A DNA stretch of 8,765 nt from CAYJBH01 sp964371365 (GTDB lineage: Bacteria > Bacillota > Clostridia > Oscillospirales > Ruminococcaceae). The DNA lies in assembly GCA_964371365.1 (NCBI GenBank), contig CAYJMO010000080.1, positions 1 through 8,765 on the forward strand, given 5' to 3'. The position numbers were made by a program, and so were the translations under genes. Each line of letters begins with the position of its first letter. Position 1 is the first letter of the stretch. Below the pieces are notes generated by a model. It ran no database searches. It was not told the origin of the DNA and saw nothing but the letters and a program-made list of their open reading frames with translations. Positions 1 to 6,589 of this stretch are shown here, piece by piece.

Positions 1-1
1 G

Positions 2-1354
2 AGTGTGATAAACCACAATCGAGGTGGCATCCCACTCTCCACCTCCTTTTCCCATAACAAAAAGGTGCGCAAGGAGCGTTTTAATGCGATATTAAGGGAC
101 GTGCGCCGCCGCTCCGGCAGGTTGCTCGGTGGGGTATTATTGGTGATAATTGTGTCGAGCGGGGCGCTTATCGGGTGCACCGTCACCGAGTCGGAGGTGG
201 TAGAACAGGCGGTGGACAGCGCGGTGGAACAACTGACCACACCACCACTCGTCACAAGCGAGCCACAGCAAGAGCAACCGCAGGAAACACCGCCCGAGAT
301 AATCGAGCTCAACTCCGGCATCGCCTACGACAATGTGATATATTTTCACGACATTGTCGGCGATACTTTTATCTCAAAGAGCGTTAACGAACAGGGTGAG
401 ATAGAGGTCTTTTGTCAAAAGGAGGATTGCACCCACGACAATGCGGACTGTGATGCCGCCGTACCAAAAGAGTATGCCTCGGCAAGGGTTTTTGAATACG
501 ACTCAACAATCTATTCCTTAGTTTTTGAGGACGGCGTGACCACGAGATTATACCGTATTGACGAGAACGGCTACAGAGATAAAGAGCCGGTTGCCGAAAC
601 GGACTACTTCCCCTCCAGAGCGCCTGATTATCTCTATGACGGCAAAATTTACTTTATATATGGCGGCATTGAGTCCCGACTTGATCTGATGTCGTTGGAC
701 CTTGCGAGCTATGAGACCGAGACGGTGGTGCAGGGTATAACCACCAACATGTTGGCACATGCCGGCACAAAACTCTATTATTTCGAGCTGATATCGCGGG
801 AGGATGAGGTGCGCCGGTACGCCGTACACTCGGTAGACCTCGCCACCGGCGAGACAAAGACGGAGTACGAGACCGATATCGATATGATGAGCGGACTTTG
901 GATCAACGACGGATACATGATGTCGGTGAGCGATTATCACCATTTGACGGTGATGGACTATGCCACCGGCGAACAGTTGGTTATCACCGAGAATTTAGGC
1001 GGCTTTGTAAACTGGGAGGGGGGCTATTTCACCTATGCCGCGAACACGGTGCAGAACATGGAGGCGACGACCGGCAGTTCGGTGATCCTCACCTATGTTG
1101 ATATCCCAAAGAGCTTTGAGAGCGGTGAGGTGGTGTTCTATGAGCAGACCTATATCATAGGTAAAACCTACCCCGAATTCTCCCACGTCGAGGCGGAGTT
1201 TGAAAATAGCTTTTTAATAGGTAATCAAAGTGGCTCGCCGGACGAGGGCTACTACACCTCCTACTACCTCATAGACAAAACAACCTTTTGGAACGGCACG
1301 GGGGAAAAGAGGTTGATAGGGAGGAGCGTGGTTGACGGAGGGTGGATGTTTTAA
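2..1354 (+). CDS. Membrane-anchored beta-propeller-like protein, 5'-partial (possible BlaR1-type sensor or lipoprotein)
   Basis: The frame is open to the first base of the window, so the gene probably starts upstream; counting here is from the GTG at 5. Residues 1-39 are basic and hydrophilic (IPLSTSF, KKVRKERFNAIL, DVRRRSGR). One membrane segment follows at about 40-57 and ends in LIGC (Cys58), which fits a lipobox. A low-complexity Thr/Pro/Gln/Glu linker (about 60-100) leads to a large extracytoplasmic region with recurring YDxxIY/YDGKIYF-like strands, typical of beta-propeller proteins of clostridial lipoproteins (DUF5050-like). It contains a C-x4-C-x-H-x4-C motif (Cys137, Cys142, His144, Cys149) often seen in such proteins. 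The 39-residue n-region is long for a lipoprotein signal and resembles the cytoplasmic loop before the last helix of M56/BlaR1 antirepressors, whose HExxH would lie off the window. The alternative is a lipoprotein starting at the internal GTG at 101, which has a poor ribosome site. Ligand unknown. Confidence 0.6.
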   Translation, partial: SVINHNRGGIPLSTSFSHNKKVRKERFNAILRDVRRRSGRLLGGVLLVIIVSSGALIGCTVTESEVVEQAVDSAVEQLTTPPLVTSEPQQEQPQETPPEIIELNSGIAYDNVIYFHDIVGDTFISKSVNEQGEIEVFCQKEDCTHDNADCDAAVPKEYASARVFEYDSTIYSLVFEDGVTTRLYRIDENGYRDKEPVAETDYFPSRAPDYLYDGKIYFIYGGIESRLDLMSLDLASYETETVVQGITTNMLAHAGTKLYYFELISREDEVRRYAVHSVDLATGETKTEYETDIDMMSGLWINDGYMMSVSDYHHLTVMDYATGEQLVITENLGGFVNWEGGYFTYAANTVQNMEATTGSSVILTYVDIPKSFESGEVVFYEQTYIIGKTYPEFSHVEAEFENSFLIGNQSGSPDEGYYTSYYLIDKTTFWNGTGEKRLIGRSVVDGGWMF

Positions 1355-1381
1355 TTAAGAATTGAGAATGCAGAATAACGG
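1354..1381. repeat. Short tandem heptad repeat starting in the stop codon
   Basis: Three 7-bp units follow each other without gaps: ATTAAGA (1354-1360), ATTGAGA (1361-1367) and ATGCAGA (1368-1374). A degenerate fourth, ATAACGG (1375-1381), may belong. The first unit starts on the last base of the TAA stop of the preceding gene. The pattern is AT-NNN-GA. Such heptad tracts are known as short tandemly repeated repetitive sequences in several bacterial groups. Confidence 0.5.
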
Positions 1382-1400
1382 AATAAAATCCGGCTTTTTT
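1379..1400 (+). terminator. Weak candidate intrinsic terminator after the left-edge gene
   Basis: CGGA (1379-1382) pairs with TCCG (1389-1392) around a six-base A-rich loop. GC and six T residues (1395-1400) follow. The stem is only 4 bp, so termination would be inefficient; it is called because of its position after the stop codon and the T-run. Confidence 0.3.
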
Positions 1401-1424
1401 CCCATAATACAATACAGTCCTTTA

Positions 1425-1473
1425 ACTTGAAAACCAACATATCTTCCCGGCAATCTTGTATTGTTTTTCAAGT
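1425..1473. repeat. Inverted repeat in the tepA upstream region
   Basis: ACTTGAAAA (1425-1433) and TTTTCAAGT (1465-1473) are perfect 9-bp inverted copies 31 bp apart. A second perfect pair, ACAATACA (1409-1416) and TGTATTGT (1458-1465), interleaves with it. The elements lie over and just before the likely tepA promoter, so they could be an operator or a chance result of AT-rich sequence. Confidence 0.35.
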
Positions 1474-1487
1474 AAAATGACTATAAA
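1461..1487 (+). promoter_or_regulatory. Tentative tepA promoter
   Basis: TTGTTT (1461-1466) and TATAAA (1482-1487) are separated by 15 bp, which is short for a housekeeping promoter. A competing -10, TAAAAT (1473-1478), has no good -35. A promoter is expected here because tepA lies 150 bp from the preceding gene and past a possible terminator. Confidence 0.3.
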
Positions 1488-1504
1488 ACAAAATGAGGTG
1501 TATT

Positions 1505-2200
1505 ATGGATAAGAATGAACGCGACGGGTTTGTCGAGGATATCAAGAGCGGGTCGGTGCTCAAAACAAAGGGGCGCAGGGCTATACACTGCCTTAGCGTT
1601 ATCGGGCAGATAGAGGGGCACATCCTCGCGCCGCAACAGCAAAAAACAACGCAATACGAACATGTCATACCCCAGATTGTTAGCATCGAGGAGGATCCCG
1701 AAATTGACGGTCTGCTGGTCATAATCAACACGGTTGGCGGTGATGTAGAGGCAGGACTTGCGCTCGCCGAGTTGATATCGGGGGTGCGCAAGCCATCCGC
1801 CACCCTTGTCCTCGGCGGTGGTCACTCCATCGGAATACCTCTCGCCGTGTCGGGAAAAAGAAGTTTTATCGTGCCGACCGCAACCATGACGGTGCATCCG
1901 GTGCGCCACTCCGGCACCATGCTCGCCGTGCCACAGAGTATGCAGTATCTAAAGGAAATTCAGGACAGGATAACCGGCTTTGTCGCACGCCATTCCGGAA
2001 TTTCGGAAAAGCGATTCAACGAACTCATGTCCAACACCGAAGAGTTGGTGCTGGATGTCGGCACGGTGCTCGGTGGTGCCGAGGCGGTGTCGGAGGGGAT
2101 CATAGACAGCATAGGCTCGGTCTCCGATGCCCTCGACTTTTTATACAGCGAGGCGGACAAGATGGATCCACCCAAACGCAAAAAACAGGGGAAAGGGTAA
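1505..2200 (+). CDS. tepA: TepA-type ClpP-fold serine protease
   Basis: This 231-residue protein belongs to the ClpP/crotonase-fold protease family and closely resembles Bacillus subtilis TepA (YmfB), a cytosolic protein reported to aid protein translocation. The core has the family pattern: IHCLSVIGQIEGH (27-39), KTTQYEHVIPQI (47-58), LLVIINTVGGDVEAGLALAE (70-89), then GGGHSIG with candidate nucleophile Ser108, and MTVHP with candidate catalytic His131. The Ser-His spacing matches ClpP with two residues missing in the intervening loop. I did not assign the acidic triad residue. The start at 1505 is preferred over the in-frame ATG at 1493, because GAGGTG (1495-1500) sits correctly before 1505 and would lie inside the longer reading. 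The C-terminal tail PPKRKKQGKG is basic and encoded by the lacZ terminator. In B. subtilis the gene lies near spoIIIE/ftsK; that context is absent here. Confidence 0.9.
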   Translation: MDKNERDGFVEDIKSGSVLKTKGRRAIHCLSVIGQIEGHILAPQQQKTTQYEHVIPQIVSIEEDPEIDGLLVIINTVGGDVEAGLALAELISGVRKPSATLVLGGGHSIGIPLAVSGKRSFIVPTATMTVHPVRHSGTMLAVPQSMQYLKEIQDRITGFVARHSGISEKRFNELMSNTEELVLDVGTVLGGAEAVSEGIIDSIGSVSDALDFLYSEADKMDPPKRKKQGKG

Positions 2201-2214
2201 CCCCCCTTCCCCGT
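2180..2214 (-). terminator. lacZ terminator embedded in the end of tepA
   Basis: Read on the minus strand, GGGGAA (complement of 2207-2212) and a GGG tract pair with CCC and TTCCCC (complement of 2188-2197). The loop covers the tepA stop codon. TG and six T residues (complement of 2180-2187) follow directly. This is a good intrinsic terminator for lacZ, which ends 43 bp upstream. On the plus strand no T-run follows, so it should act mainly on lacZ transcripts. Confidence 0.8.
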
Positions 2215-2256
2215 TAATAACCGGACGGACTCGTTTTCGGAATAGACTATAAAAAC

Positions 2257-5025
2257 CTACGCTCCTGTTATACAAAACCTCAACACGATATCTTCCTCGG
2301 CGCTGACATGATATTGCTCCTCAACGTCCGCACCCCAGGTGTTTATGCCGCCGACGCCACGCAATTCGGCAAGAATTCTTACATGGGTGTTGTGAGATTT
2401 CGGCAGTTCGTAAGCATGCCATGCCTCCTCGAGTTGCGCCGTGCTGTAGGGCAAAACGGAAAAGTGGAAATTATCCTCGGCGACAAAGCGCAGTTGCTTG
2501 TCGCCGTTTTTGAGTGCAAACATCTTGCTGTAGCTGTGAGCACCACACTCCTGCGGCACGAGGTATGCCGGCATCTGCCCTGACACCAGCTCGCTGTGTG
2601 CACCGTACTCACCGCCCTTGTGGCGGTCGGGGTAGGTCTCACCGCTGTAGCCGACATAGTCAAAACGCTCGATAGCTGTCGGGGTCGCAAACTGCATACC
2701 GAAGAGCGGCAGTTGTGGCAGACCCTTTTTGCCGTTGAACTTTGCCTCGACCGCAATCCTGCCGTTGCCGTCTACGGTGTAACACACAACAGAGGTGTTG
2801 CCCTGCAACGTGTCGTAGGTATAGGTCACGACCGCCACGCCGCCCTTTAGCTCGGCGGTCATGTCGGTGTGGGTAGAATAGCGGTCGGCGAGCGACCATG
2901 CGCCACTTTTTTGGGGGAAACCGCAGGCACTGTCGTTCTCGGTCGGGGCTCTGTGATAGGTCGGTTTCATGACATGGCGCAGCCACTCGGTGCCGCCGTA
3001 GTTGATGGACACGGGCCCGCCTTTAACGGTGGAAAACAGCACCGAAAAGCCGTCACCCACAACACCATAGTGCAGGTTGCCTTCAATAAGTTTGACACCT
3101 TTATCGGCTTTGCACACGGTCGGTGGAGTATAGGAAAATTCCGCATTGCGTCTATCCCACTTTGCGCGTTTTTCCGGTGAGGAGTACCAATATTTAACCT
3201 CCTGCATCGCCGGTTTTTCCGATCGGTCGGCAAAGACTATGCCGTTGCCGGAGAAGTTGTAGTCGCTCGGTCGCTCGATAAAGTCACCGCCGTAGCCGAG
3301 CACACGCTCGCCGCCGACATTTTGATAGAGCGCCTGATCCATGTAGTCCCAGATATATCCACCATGGTAGTTCTCGTATTTGTCATAGAGGTTCATATAG
3401 CTCTCAAAACCGCCGAGTGAGTTACCCATGTCGTGCATGTATTCACAGAGGAAAAACGGTTTCTTTGCATCTTTGCCGAGGTACTGCTCGCAGTCGCTCG
3501 GGGTGGTGTACATCTGGCTCTCGACATCGCTTATCGCCTCGAACTCACGGCAGTGGAACACCCCTTCGTAGTGGACAAAACGGGAGGAGTCTTTGCGACG
3601 GAAAAAGTTTGCCATGGCGAGAATATTCTCACCGGCGTAGGATTCATTTCCGCACGACCAAAAGAGGATGCTCGGGTGATTTTTATCCCGCTCAAACATG
3701 GACACGGCGCGATCCACCGCCACGTCACGCCAGTTCGGCAGGCTACCCGGCACGTTGGTGGTGACATGAACAGCGTTGTTTTTCTGCCATGTGCCGTGGG
3801 ACTCTATGTTTGCCTCGTCCACCATCGTTATGCCGTTTTTGTCGCACAACTCATACCAGAGCGATTGGTTGGGGTAGTGGCTGGTGCGCACGCTGTCGAT
3901 ATTGTTGCGTTTAAATACCTCGATGTCGGCTATCATATCCTCCGCCGAGATTGCACGACCCTTTGCGGCGTGCCACTCGTGGCGGTTAACACCGTTTATC
4001 ACAAGTCGTTTGTTGTTGAGATAGAGAGCGTTGCCCTTTATCTCAAAACGTCTAAAACCTACATCCTGCACCACATACTCGACCACCTCGTCACCGTCAT
4101 GCACGCACAGCGTGAGTTCATAGAGGTTGGGTGCAAACTTGTCCCATAGCGAGATGTTATCTATCGGTATGGTCGGCGAGACAAAATACTCGTCGACATT
4201 CTCCGCCGGCTCAAGCGTTTCGGTTTTTACAAGGTTATATTGTGGGCTGTAGCTGTAAATCTCGTCCCCACACGGGTTTTTGAGGGAGATTTTTACCGAC
4301 GGTTTATCGGTGCCGGATATCTTGAACTTGACCGTCAACTCACCGTTTTTAAGATTTTCGTCGACGGTGGGGATGACGAATAGATCTTCGATGTGGATTT
4401 TCGGCTTTGCGTAGAGGATTACATCACGGAAGATACCGGAAAAACGGAAAAAGTCCTGATCCTCCATCCAGCCAAAGCAGGTGCGCTTATACACCTCGAC
4501 ACAAAGGCGATTGTCTTTTTCCTTTATAAAGGGGGTGAGGTCGAAGTGGGCAGGGGTGAAGCTGTCCTGCGAAAAGCCGACGTATTCGCCGTTCAGATAG
4601 AGGGTGAACGCCTGTTCCACACCGCAGAAGTTTATGCAGACACGCTTATCTGCGAACATCTCCGGCAGGTCGAAAAATGTGACGTAGGACAGCACCGGTG
4701 AGTCCTCGGGGTCGATCTCGGGTGGGTTAAGGTCGGCAAGCCCGTCCCATGGGTACTGGGTGTTGACGTACTGGATACCGCCAAAACCTTGAAGTTCGGC
4801 ATGACCCGGCACGACGATGTCATAAAAATCGGATATCGGATAGTCGGTCTTATAAAAATCAATCGGTCGGTCGGCAATGCGCTTGGAGTACGCCATCTTC
4901 CACATGCCGTTTAAACTCACGCTCTGGGAGCGGTGCTCCCCGTCAAAAAACTTGTGGTCGGAGTGTGCGTCGAGGCGGTTATGTTTGTAGTATGTAGGGT
5001 TCATGAGTTGTTTTAATAAATCCAT
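2257..5025 (-). CDS. lacZ: Beta-galactosidase, GH2 family
   Basis: This 922-residue cytoplasmic glycosidase hydrolyses lactose and related beta-galactosides. Domain order is that of LacZ: an N-terminal jelly-roll sugar-binding domain (about 30-210, with NTQYPWDG and GVEQAFTLYLNGEYVGFSQDS), an Ig-like domain (about 212-325), the TIM barrel (about 326-615), and a C-terminal beta-sandwich of the Bgal small-chain type (about 640-922). Catalytic features are intact: NGVNRHE (344-350), DEANIESHG with presumed metal ligands Glu408 and His410, acid/base Glu461 in SCGNES, and nucleophile Glu528 in LCEYMHDMGNSLGG. It is about 100 residues shorter than the E. coli enzyme. No signal peptide is seen. The start is set by AAAGGA (complement of 5034-5039) 8 bp before ATG. 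It has its own promoter and terminator and no lactose permease or regulator beside it, so the true substrate could be another galactoside. Confidence 0.97.
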   Translation of the reverse strand: MDLLKQLMNPTYYKHNRLDAHSDHKFFDGEHRSQSVSLNGMWKMAYSKRIADRPIDFYKTDYPISDFYDIVVPGHAELQGFGGIQYVNTQYPWDGLADLNPPEIDPEDSPVLSYVTFFDLPEMFADKRVCINFCGVEQAFTLYLNGEYVGFSQDSFTPAHFDLTPFIKEKDNRLCVEVYKRTCFGWMEDQDFFRFSGIFRDVILYAKPKIHIEDLFVIPTVDENLKNGELTVKFKISGTDKPSVKISLKNPCGDEIYSYSPQYNLVKTETLEPAENVDEYFVSPTIPIDNISLWDKFAPNLYELTLCVHDGDEVVEYVVQDVGFRRFEIKGNALYLNNKRLVINGVNRHEWHAAKGRAISAEDMIADIEVFKRNNIDSVRTSHYPNQSLWYELCDKNGITMVDEANIESHGTWQKNNAVHVTTNVPGSLPNWRDVAVDRAVSMFERDKNHPSILFWSCGNESYAGENILAMANFFRRKDSSRFVHYEGVFHCREFEAISDVESQMYTTPSDCEQYLGKDAKKPFFLCEYMHDMGNSLGGFESYMNLYDKYENYHGGYIWDYMDQALYQNVGGERVLGYGGDFIERPSDYNFSGNGIVFADRSEKPAMQEVKYWYSSPEKRAKWDRRNAEFSYTPPTVCKADKGVKLIEGNLHYGVVGDGFSVLFSTVKGGPVSINYGGTEWLRHVMKPTYHRAPTENDSACGFPQKSGAWSLADRYSTHTDMTAELKGGVAVVTYTYDTLQGNTSVVCYTVDGNGRIAVEAKFNGKKGLPQLPLFGMQFATPTAIERFDYVGYSGETYPDRHKGGEYGAHSELVSGQMPAYLVPQECGAHSYSKMFALKNGDKQLRFVAEDNFHFSVLPYSTAQLEEAWHAYELPKSHNTHVRILAELRGVGGINTWGADVEEQYHVSAEEDIVLRFCITGA

Positions 5026-5055
5026 AAAATAAGTCCTTTCGAGCTATGTGTCTTC

Positions 5056-5084
5056 ATTTTATCACAGAAAATAATATTTGTAAA
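5056..5084 (-). promoter_or_regulatory. lacZ promoter
   Basis: On the minus strand, TTTACA (5084 to 5079) and TAAAAT (5061 to 5056) are 17 bp apart. TGA directly before the -10 gives an extended -10 element. The spacer is nearly the same as that of the DUF975 gene promoter. The expected transcript start is 20-25 bp before the lacZ ribosome site. Confidence 0.8.
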
Positions 5085-5097
5085 TCATCTTTTATGC

Positions 5098-5132
5098 AAA
5101 AAAAAAGATCCTCTGTTTAAGAGAATCTTTTT
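5098..5132 (-). terminator. Terminator of the DUF975 gene, likely bidirectional
   Basis: GAT-C-CTCT (5107-5114) pairs with AGAG-A-ATC (5120-5127) around GTTTA, with one C/A mismatch. Flanking A9 (5098-5106) and T5 (5128-5132) extend the stem. On the minus strand the hairpin is followed by nine T residues. It separates the DUF975 gene from the lacZ promoter. Confidence 0.8.
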
Positions 5133-5145
5133 ATGTAGAATAACT

Positions 5146-5733
5146 TTATTGTTGAGTATATTGTTGTTGCGGGATACCGCCATCCATCGCCTTAACCTCT
5201 TTGTAGAAGTTAGCAAAGGTAAGCTGCATATAGGGTGCGACATAGATGATTGCGATACCGAATGTGACACCGACGAGCAGCAACCAAGGGATAAAGGAAA
5301 GGGAGAGCATAAACAGCTCCATCTTGTGACCATTCATCATGCGCTTGCTGTCGTTGATGGACTCAAAAACGCCTTTGTTGGGATTTTCAGCCATTATGTA
5401 GGGTGCCATGGCATAAGAATATGTCTTTATGATGCCGGGGATTACAAGCAAAAACGACCACAACATCACGAAAATGCCCATAAGGTAGATAAGTCCAAAC
5501 GCTTTGAGGAAGATGGGGAAATGCACAAACAATGTACCGATATCCGCCTTAAAGCCGTTTGAGGCGTTGATAACCAACGCTATCAATCCCACATAGATGA
5601 CCGGATACAGGAACATGCCTACAACCGGAATGGAGACCACGATAGATGATATCATTATCGATACAAAAATAATTAATAGGTTGACCTTTAAACTTGCTTT
5701 AGCTCTCGCTTTTAGATCTGCGCGACTTGACAT
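5146..5733 (-). CDS. DUF975 family integral membrane protein
   Basis: This is a 195-residue multi-pass membrane protein. Hydrophobic segments lie at about 18-36, 39-55, 78-101 and 138-172; the last is long enough for two helices. The family signature region is clear: a Lys/Ala-rich N-terminus (LKARAKASLK), IPGIIKTYSYAMAPYIMAENP (98-118 region), then ESINDSKRMMNGHK (124-137), and VAPYMQLTFANFY near the end. DUF975 proteins have no firmly established function. The tail is glutamine-rich (IPQQQYTQQ). The start at 5733 rather than 5793 is supported by GGAGGG (complement of 5741-5746) 7 bp before this ATG. The -35 and -10 of the promoter also lie upstream of it; the longer reading would begin inside the -35 box. 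It is a single-gene unit with its own terminator. Confidence 0.85.
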   Translation of the reverse strand: MSSRADLKARAKASLKVNLLIIFVSIMISSIVVSIPVVGMFLYPVIYVGLIALVINASNGFKADIGTLFVHFPIFLKAFGLIYLMGIFVMLWSFLLVIPGIIKTYSYAMAPYIMAENPNKGVFESINDSKRMMNGHKMELFMLSLSFIPWLLLVGVTFGIAIIYVAPYMQLTFANFYKEVKAMDGGIPQQQYTQQ

Positions 5734-5764
5734 GTTTAAACCCTCCGAAAAATATCTTAACATA

Positions 5765-5793
5765 ATTTTATCACATTTAATAATATTTGTCAA
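5765..5793 (-). promoter_or_regulatory. Promoter of the DUF975 gene
   Basis: On the minus strand, consensus TTGACA (5793 to 5788) and TAAAAT (5770 to 5765) are 17 bp apart, with TGA before the -10. It places the transcript start near 5758, about 25 bp before the ATG at 5733. It matches the lacZ promoter closely, including the spacer. Confidence 0.85.
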
Positions 5794-5853
5794 TGATTAT
5801 GATCTTCGTTGTGTCATGGGGCTGTTTAAAGTGACAACCTATTAATATTTTAT

Positions 5854-6033
5854 CTACTTTTTATCCTCTTCTCGCAGGCGTTTTTTTATCGCTACCTCCT
5901 CGTCTGACTCCACCACACGGTCATGCATAAGATCACCGTCCGGATTTAACAGATCGTTTCTAAGCAGTGCAAGATAGGGCAATAGATCGCCGTTTGTACC
6001 GCTTGCGCCATTCAATCCAAAATTGTCGACCAT
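5854..6033 (-). CDS. Small protein of unknown function, 59 residues
   Basis: I do not recognise this protein. It reads MVDNFGLNGASG, then a leucine-rich stretch (LLPYLALLRNDLL, about 17-29), an acidic middle (DGDLMHDRVVESDEE) and a charged C-terminus (IKKRLREEDKK) likely to be helical. There is no membrane segment, signal peptide or cysteine. The start at 6033 has a well placed AAAGGA (complement of 6041-6046) 7 bp before ATG. An in-frame ATG at 6072 lacks such a site. It lies between the efp-unit terminator and the DUF975 promoter, on the same strand. I see no clear promoter of its own. The good ribosome site and lack of any overlapping gene favour a real gene. Confidence 0.55.
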   Translation of the reverse strand: MVDNFGLNGASGTNGDLLPYLALLRNDLLNPDGDLMHDRVVESDEEVAIKKRLREEDKK

Positions 6034-6052
6034 AATATGATCCTTTCTTAAG

Positions 6053-6079
6053 ATGATTTTCATTATTTTCAAAAATCAT
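6053..6079. repeat. Inverted repeat before the 59-residue gene
   Basis: ATGATTTT (6053-6060) and AAAATCAT (6072-6079) are perfect 8-bp inverted copies 11 bp apart, about 20 bp upstream of the start codon at 6033. It could be an operator or a chance AT-rich symmetry. Confidence 0.35.
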
Positions 6080-6101
6080 TACGGTTTGCATTTTTGAGGG
6101 C

Positions 6102-6145
6102 AAAAAAGCTCCGTGATGATATAGATATTATCACCACGGAGCTTT
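6102..6145 (-). terminator. Terminator of the efp / zinc-ribbon unit
   Basis: GCTCCGTG (6108-6115) pairs with CACGGAGC (6135-6142), and inner ATGATA (6116-6121) pairs with TATTAT (6126-6131 region) with one G-T pair and a CAC bulge. On the minus strand the stem is followed by six T residues (complement of 6102-6107). It lies about 20 bp past the stop codon at 6167. Confidence 0.9.
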
Positions 6146-6166
6146 AAAATATTCACAATTTCGAAT

Positions 6167-6559
6167 TTATTCGACATCATCTTCCGAGAAATCTATCTCA
6201 AAGTTAGTGCCGCAGTTTGGGCAGGCAAGGTCATCGTCGCCGAGCATCTCCTCGTCCATGCAGACAACCTTTTTGCACTCCGGGCAGGTTATCTCATAGA
6301 TACCGCCGTCATAGACATCGTCGTCGCCACATCCGCAATCGCAGGACATGTTGTCCTCAATCTCGGTCAAATCCTGATCGATAGCGTCAATCTCTTCATA
6401 AATTTGCTCAACATCGTCCGACAGGTCATACACCGCATTACATACATCACCCAAAAGGCTTAACAGCTCCTTTAAAATTCGCCCCTCTTTGGTGGTGAAA
6501 TCGGGGTTAAGTCCGTCCACAAGCCCCTTGACATAGGAGGCTCTTTCCTTTAAATCCAT
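6167..6559 (-). CDS. CD1247-type N-terminal domain and zinc-ribbon protein
   Basis: This acidic protein of 130 residues resembles the clostridial family named after Clostridioides difficile CD1247. The N-terminal part (MDLKERASYVKGLVDGL, KEGRILKELLSLL) is helical and continues into a probable coiled coil at about 44-70 (DDVEQIYEEIDAIDQDLTEI). A Cys cluster CDCGCG (73-78) follows. A zinc ribbon then runs from CPEC (92-95) to CPNC (113-116), with an extra Cys100 and an acidic tail. It is likely cytosolic, and the four paired cysteines should bind zinc. Its function is unknown. It starts 30 bp after the efp stop with a good ribosome site (AAGGGA), and no promoter or terminator separates them, so the two genes are likely co-transcribed. 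A role connected to translation is inferred only from this linkage. Confidence 0.75.
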   Translation of the reverse strand: MDLKERASYVKGLVDGLNPDFTTKEGRILKELLSLLGDVCNAVYDLSDDVEQIYEEIDAIDQDLTEIEDNMSCDCGCGDDDVYDGGIYEITCPECKKVVCMDEEMLGDDDLACPNCGTNFEIDFSEDDVE

Positions 6560-6589
6560 TATAAATATCCCTTTCTTTCTTAAATATGT

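Noticed and set aside
1493..1504. Upstream ATG start for tepA
   Set aside because: The Shine-Dalgarno sequence GAGGTG overlaps and follows this codon, which points to the ATG at 1505.
1481..1909. Reverse reading frames opposite tepA
   Set aside because: They mirror conserved ClpP-fold codons on the other strand and show no family features.
3433..4149. Long forward reading frame of 238 codons inside lacZ
   Set aside because: It lies antisense to conserved GH2 catalytic-domain codons, has no recognisable domain and no ribosome site. Codon bias of lacZ explains it.
5056..5068. TGTGA in the lacZ promoter as a CRP site
   Set aside because: The second half-site TCACA is missing at the required distance, and CRP-cAMP control is not expected in Clostridia. 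I also saw no convincing CcpA cre site.
5734..5793. Upstream ATG start for the DUF975 gene
   Set aside because: It lies within the -35 box of the promoter and has no ribosome site. The ATG at 5733 has GGAGGG well placed.
5808..5838. GTTGTGTCA / TGACAAC as a terminator of the 59-residue gene
   Set aside because: The stem needs a two-base bulge and no T-run follows on the minus strand.
6051..6069. Fur-box-like sequence before the 59-residue gene
   Set aside because: Only about 13 of 19 positions match the classical Fur box, which is weak in such AT-rich DNA.
6034..6072. Upstream ATG start for the 59-residue gene
   Set aside because: No ribosome site precedes 6072, whereas AAAGGA is correctly spaced before 6033.
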